Shown: positions 4,393 through 6,417 of the stretch, in pieces | Layout: the number at the start of each line of letters is the position of its first letter | Numbering within the stretch: position 1 is the first letter of the stretch | Assembly: GCA_937875805.1 (NCBI GenBank) | Contig: CALFHG010000264.1 | Span: 1 to 6,417, forward strand | Source of the DNA: an uncultured Nitrosopumilaceae archaeon | Lineage (GTDB): Archaea > Thermoproteota > Nitrososphaeria > Nitrososphaerales > Nitrosopumilaceae | Reading direction: 5' to 3' | DNA length: 6,417 nucleotides | The notes under the pieces: model-generated | Databases searched by the model: none | What the model was told of the DNA's origin: nothing | The model's input: only the letters and a program-made list of their open reading frames with translations | Translations under genes and position numbers: made by a program

Positions 4393-4887
4393 CTATCCAA
4401 AGATCTCAGGTTGAATAATATAATTTTTTTTGGACGTTTCAAACTCTTTTCGAATTGCATCAATGTAATCTAATCTGATTTCTTCAAATACTTCAAAGAA
4501 AATACTTTCATCATATTTGATTTGATACACTCGAACAATCTTTTCTTTTTCTATTTTTAGAAAAATTACAGCTTTTTTATTTGGAATATCATTTAGATTT
4601 AAAATTGTGCCTATGAGATTTGTTTTTTGAAGTAATTGTTTTACAATTGATTGTGGCAAAGTTTTTCTGTCAAATGTTATAACTGCTTTGATAAGAGGAA
4701 AATTATTTCCAGTAATTGTAATTTTTCTTTCAAATTTTGATCCAGGTTTCAAAGTATTCTGTTCAATCAAATCCAACTTTATTTTACAACAAAGATGGTG
4801 TTCTAATACGCTTACCATGTGTCCTAGTGGCGCATCAAGAATCTCTTTTATTAACAAATCATTTGTTTCAAATTGTGTACATGTCAT
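4393..4887 (-). CDS. Chorismate-lyase-fold (UbiC/DUF98-like) protein
   Basis: The protein has 164 residues, close to the usual length of the family. Landmarks in order are: a helix-start motif APLGHMVSVLEHHL (19-32), matching the family's D/GS-x-T-x-x-LE segment; ERKITITG (53-60), with the strand arginine used for substrate carboxylates in chorismate lyases; and AVITFDRKTLPQSIVKQLLQ (68-87) followed by TNLIGTIL (89-96), matching the 'P..lr..Ll....piG.iL' stretch. UbiC removes pyruvate from chorismate to give 4-hydroxybenzoate. The C-terminal acidic residue needed for catalysis cannot be assigned by eye, so activity is not claimed; the related UTRA ligand-binding fold is an alternative. It is the second gene after the unknown 237-residue protein, 11 nt apart, with no Shine-Dalgarno sequence. 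This assignment rests on pattern recognition alone. Confidence 0.6.
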   Translation of the reverse strand: MTCTQFETNDLLIKEILDAPLGHMVSVLEHHLCCKIKLDLIEQNTLKPGSKFERKITITGNNFPLIKAVITFDRKTLPQSIVKQLLQKTNLIGTILNLNDIPNKKAVIFLKIEKEKIVRVYQIKYDESIFFEVFEEIRLDYIDAIRKEFETSKKNYIIQPEIFG

Positions 4888-4898
4888 TTTGATATTTT

Positions 4899-5612
4899 CT
4901 ATCTTAAATGATATTTTAGATCATTTACTGTCTGCTTTACTATTTTTGCCATTTTCTCATATATTTTCATAGTGTCATGATCTGCAAAAAGATCTTTTTG
5001 AAGTTTCCATTTTGATTTAATTATTATTTTAGAATTTGTTTCTACTGTATCGGATTCATGACATGGCAAATATCTAGAAATAGTGATCGTTCGTTCTTTT
5101 AGTAAACATTTAGTCATCAATTGTTGTAATTTTTGATCACTAGACAATGGTTCAACCACATTATCTCGTATCAACCCTGGAGGTAGTGTAGTAAGTTTTG
5201 GATACCCATTCCACATAAAACTCTCAACTTCTGAGTGAAAAAGTCCTTTCTTTATTGTTGTAAGTGTTCCAATATCAAATGGTCCAATACGAATTGAATC
5301 TGAAAATGCCAGAAAAAGTTTCATCATCCACCATGAATGTTTGTGAATCCCCATTCCAACATGACCCCCCACGGCATAGTCACATTTTGCATATTCTTGT
5401 TTTTTTATGATTTGGATATAGTCAATGGGTGAATTTTCTAGCTTTAGGGAACCCACATTTCCCATGCCATCCTTTACTCCTAAAATACAGATGTCTGGAT
5501 AATCTGATTCAAAATCAAGTCTTTCTTCAGATATTGATGATTTTATTCCATACCCATTGAAATGCTTTTGAATCTTTTCCAATATTGGATCCGATATTAG
5601 CAATAATGCCAT
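4899..5612 (-). CDS. Conserved-looking protein of unknown function, 237 residues
   Basis: This soluble protein has no signal peptide or membrane helix and I do not recognise it. Visible landmarks are a hydrophobic start (MALLLISDPILEKI), an acidic stretch RLDFESDYPDICILGVKDGM (31-50), and a striking Gly/His/Trp segment AVGGHVGMGIHKHSWWMM (80-97). These are followed by IRIGPFDIGTLTT (107-119), MWNGYPKLTTLPPGLIRD (133-150) and a basic amphipathic C-terminal helix (about 200-237). The His84, His90 and His92 cluster could bind metal or a phosphate ligand. The ATG at 5612 is preceded by ccttataat centred about 27 nt upstream, so the message is probably leaderless. It is the first gene of a pair with the chorismate-lyase-like protein, hinting at a shared pathway, and is divergent from the Lrp-type regulator across 105 bp, which makes it a candidate target of that regulator. 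Confidence 0.8.
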   Translation of the reverse strand: MALLLISDPILEKIQKHFNGYGIKSSISEERLDFESDYPDICILGVKDGMGNVGSLKLENSPIDYIQIIKKQEYAKCDYAVGGHVGMGIHKHSWWMMKLFLAFSDSIRIGPFDIGTLTTIKKGLFHSEVESFMWNGYPKLTTLPPGLIRDNVVEPLSSDQKLQQLMTKCLLKERTITISRYLPCHESDTVETNSKIIIKSKWKLQKDLFADHDTMKIYEKMAKIVKQTVNDLKYHLR

Positions 5613-5634
5613 TGCATCTTATTATAATTAGATG

Positions 5635-5643
5635 ATTATAAGG
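5635..5643 (-). promoter_or_regulatory. TATA box of the 237-residue gene
   Basis: On the minus strand the sequence reads ccttataat, centred about 27 nt before the ATG at 5612. The predicted transcript begins at or near the start codon. The same ccttata core precedes the XRE-CBS gene at a similar distance. Confidence 0.5.
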
Positions 5644-5672
5644 TATTTTATAATTTTACATTAAATTTATAC

Positions 5673-5690
5673 AGAATAAGTACATATTCT
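5673..5690. promoter_or_regulatory. 18-bp near-perfect palindrome, candidate Lrp operator
   Basis: agaata (5673-5678) and tattct (5685-5690) are exact inverted arms. The spacer agtaca contains gtac, so 16 of 18 positions are symmetric. It touches the TATA box of the Lrp gene and lies about 30 bp from the TATA box of the divergent 237-residue gene. The position suits autoregulation, and possibly joint control of both directions. Lrp/AsnC proteins bind A+T-rich palindromes of about this size. Confidence 0.45.
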
Positions 5691-5699
5691 TAAATATTT
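5689..5699 (+). promoter_or_regulatory. TATA box of the Lrp-type gene
   Basis: cttaaatattt begins 29 nt before the ATG at 5718, placing the predicted transcription start at the ATG. It is identical in sequence and distance to the promoter of the single-RAM gene at 3226. Confidence 0.6.
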
Positions 5700-5717
5700 G
5701 TTTATACATTATATTGT

Positions 5718-6161
5718 ATGAGTATGGATGATAAAGATATCCAAATTCTAAAATATCTTTTAACTGATGCAAGACAGTCTGCAAGACAACTATCTCAGAG
5801 ATTAGGGGTATCAACTGTAACCATGATCTCAAGAATAAAAAAACTTGAAGAAAAAAAGATCATTCATGGGTACTCTGTTCGCCTTAATCATGAATTACTT
5901 GGATACGACATTACTGCAATAATTGAAATCAAAACCACACAAGGGAAAATGGTGGAAATTGAACATGAAATTGCAAAACATGACAATGTTATTGCAGTTT
6001 ACGATATAACTGGAGACGCAGATACGGTAGTGATTGCAAAATTTAAGAATAGAGAATCTTTGAGCCTTTTTGTAAAATCCTTATCTGCCATACCAAATGT
6101 TGAAAATACTATAACCCACATCGTGCTAAATACGATAAAAGAAGATAGTAGATTGATTTGA
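5718..6161 (+). CDS. Lrp/AsnC-family transcriptional regulator
   Basis: The protein has 147 residues, the normal length of a complete Lrp/AsnC regulator. Residues about 4-53 are the winged helix-turn-helix: DDKDIQILKYLLTDARQSAR, then LSQRLGVSTVTMISRIKKLE with the recognition helix at about 32-45, and the wing IIHGYSVRLN. Residues about 66-140 are the ligand-binding RAM domain (AIIEIKT, then VYDITGDADTVVIAKF at 94-109, then TITHIVLN). The usual GDYD turn is GDAD here, with the aromatic residue lost, so the ligand pocket may be altered. The ATG at 5718 is preferred over the one at 5724 because the TATA box sits 29 nt before it. The protein probably binds DNA as a dimer or octamer and regulates itself through the palindrome at 5673-5690. 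It is the only RAM protein in the window able to bind DNA, so it is a natural partner for the domain-only relatives at 2550-4004. Confidence 0.93.
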   Translation: MSMDDKDIQILKYLLTDARQSARQLSQRLGVSTVTMISRIKKLEEKKIIHGYSVRLNHELLGYDITAIIEIKTTQGKMVEIEHEIAKHDNVIAVYDITGDADTVVIAKFKNRESLSLFVKSLSAIPNVENTITHIVLNTIKEDSRLI

Positions 6162-6205
6162 GAGTAACGTAATTTACGAACACTCCAACTGATCATTCTT
6201 TCTTT
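6162..6205 (+). terminator. Hairpin plus T-rich tract after the Lrp gene
   Basis: Directly after the stop codon, gagt (6162-6165) pairs with actc (6182-6185), enclosing cgtaa (6168-6172) and ttacg (6174-6178). A T-rich stretch (attctttcttt, about 6195-6205) follows. This suits termination of the Lrp transcript and lies in front of the convergent small gene. Confidence 0.4.
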
Positions 6206-6230
6206 GTGGGTAATTATTCCTGAATTGTTA

Positions 6231-6344
6231 TCAAACTCTAATGTAATTTTCTATTTTACCACATTTTGGACAATTGCAATCACATAATAGTAATGATATA
6301 TCATATCCCATACATTTTGTGTATTCTGCAAAATCTTTTCTCAT
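6231..6344 (-). CDS. Tiny cysteine-rich zinc-ribbon-like protein, 37 residues
   Basis: A complete ATG-to-TGA frame (immediately followed by TAA) encodes 37 residues. Five cysteines are present: Cys11 and the cluster Cys21-x-Cys23-x-Cys25-x2-Cys28 in LLLCDCNCPKCGKIENYI. CPKCGK is a classic zinc-knuckle sequence, so metal binding is likely. The in-frame codon five triplets upstream is a stop, so the ATG is well defined. An A+T-rich TATA-like element (complement of about 6370-6378) sits about 30 nt upstream. It converges with the Lrp gene. Like the 34-residue protein at 4264-4368 it belongs to no family I can name, and the two do not align beyond the cysteines. Confidence 0.5.
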   Translation of the reverse strand: MRKDFAEYTKCMGYDISLLLCDCNCPKCGKIENYIRV

Positions 6345-6369
6345 GTGTACATAATATCACATTATGATA

Positions 6370-6378
6370 ATTAAATAT
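6370..6378 (-). promoter_or_regulatory. Possible TATA box of the 37-residue gene
   Basis: The minus strand reads atatttaat about 26-34 nt before the ATG at 6344. The surrounding DNA is nearly all A and T, so the match is only weakly informative. Confidence 0.25.
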
Positions 6379-6417
6379 TGAAATTTTATTTTTAAAATTT
6401 ATTTAAAAATTTAACAT

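Noticed and set aside
4688..4972. 94-codon plus-strand frame with hydrophobic stretches
   Set aside because: It is antisense across the junction of two better minus-strand genes; the hydrophobicity comes from reading the complement of charged codons.
5999..6196. 65-codon minus-strand frame
   Set aside because: It is antisense to the RAM domain of the Lrp gene and runs through its terminator.
6380..6417. Extremely A+T-rich right edge as an origin or promoter
   Set aside because: It could be a promoter for a gene beyond the window, but there is no repeated origin motif or visible start to support it.

Overview
The window looks like chromosomal DNA from an ammonia-oxidising archaeon of the Nitrososphaerota, probably Nitrosopumilus-like. 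The evidence is low G+C, tightly packed short genes, many Lrp/AsnC-type (RAM) domains, an XRE-CBS regulator, tiny zinc-ribbon proteins, and archaeal TATA boxes centred about 25 nt before start codons with no Shine-Dalgarno sequence, which suggests leaderless mRNAs. The lineage is an inference from style; no marker gene is present. I see no transposase, integrase, CRISPR array, tRNA or rRNA.

Layout. Positions 1-317 contain no convincing protein gene but are rich in inverted repeats. A G+C-enriched block at 128-231 folds on paper into a closed multi-stem structure and has a TATA box at the right distance, so it is a candidate non-coding RNA. A minus-strand pair follows: an XRE-CBS regulator (782-1366), then a helix-turn-helix-like protein of unknown function (318-785) that appears to start at a TTG overlapping the regulator's stop. 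Divergent from these, on the plus strand, is an overlapping block of three small genes (1414-2248): an unknown protein, a zinc-ribbon protein with clearly higher G+C, and a weak TTG-started reading frame. After a second structured intergenic stretch (2249-2549) comes the most striking part. Three plus-strand genes (2550-3077, 3226-3465, 3474-4004) consist only of Lrp/AsnC ligand-binding (RAM) domains, five in all, two genes being fused doublets, and none has a DNA-binding domain.

Two very small genes follow: a 38-residue charged protein on the minus strand and a 34-residue zinc-ribbon protein on the plus strand. Next is a minus-strand pair: a 237-residue protein I do not recognise, then a protein resembling the chorismate-lyase (UbiC/DUF98) fold. 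Divergent from this pair is a complete Lrp/AsnC regulator (5718-6161), followed by another tiny cysteine-rich protein (6231-6344, minus).

How the genes may work together (inference). The window is mainly regulatory. The complete Lrp-type regulator has an 18-bp near-palindrome beside its TATA box and shares an 11-bp promoter core, at identical distance from the ATG, with the single-domain RAM gene. The DNA-binding-free RAM proteins could sense small molecules or form mixed oligomers with full-length Lrp proteins and so modulate them. The XRE-CBS protein probably senses an adenylate nucleotide and may control its own divergent promoter region.
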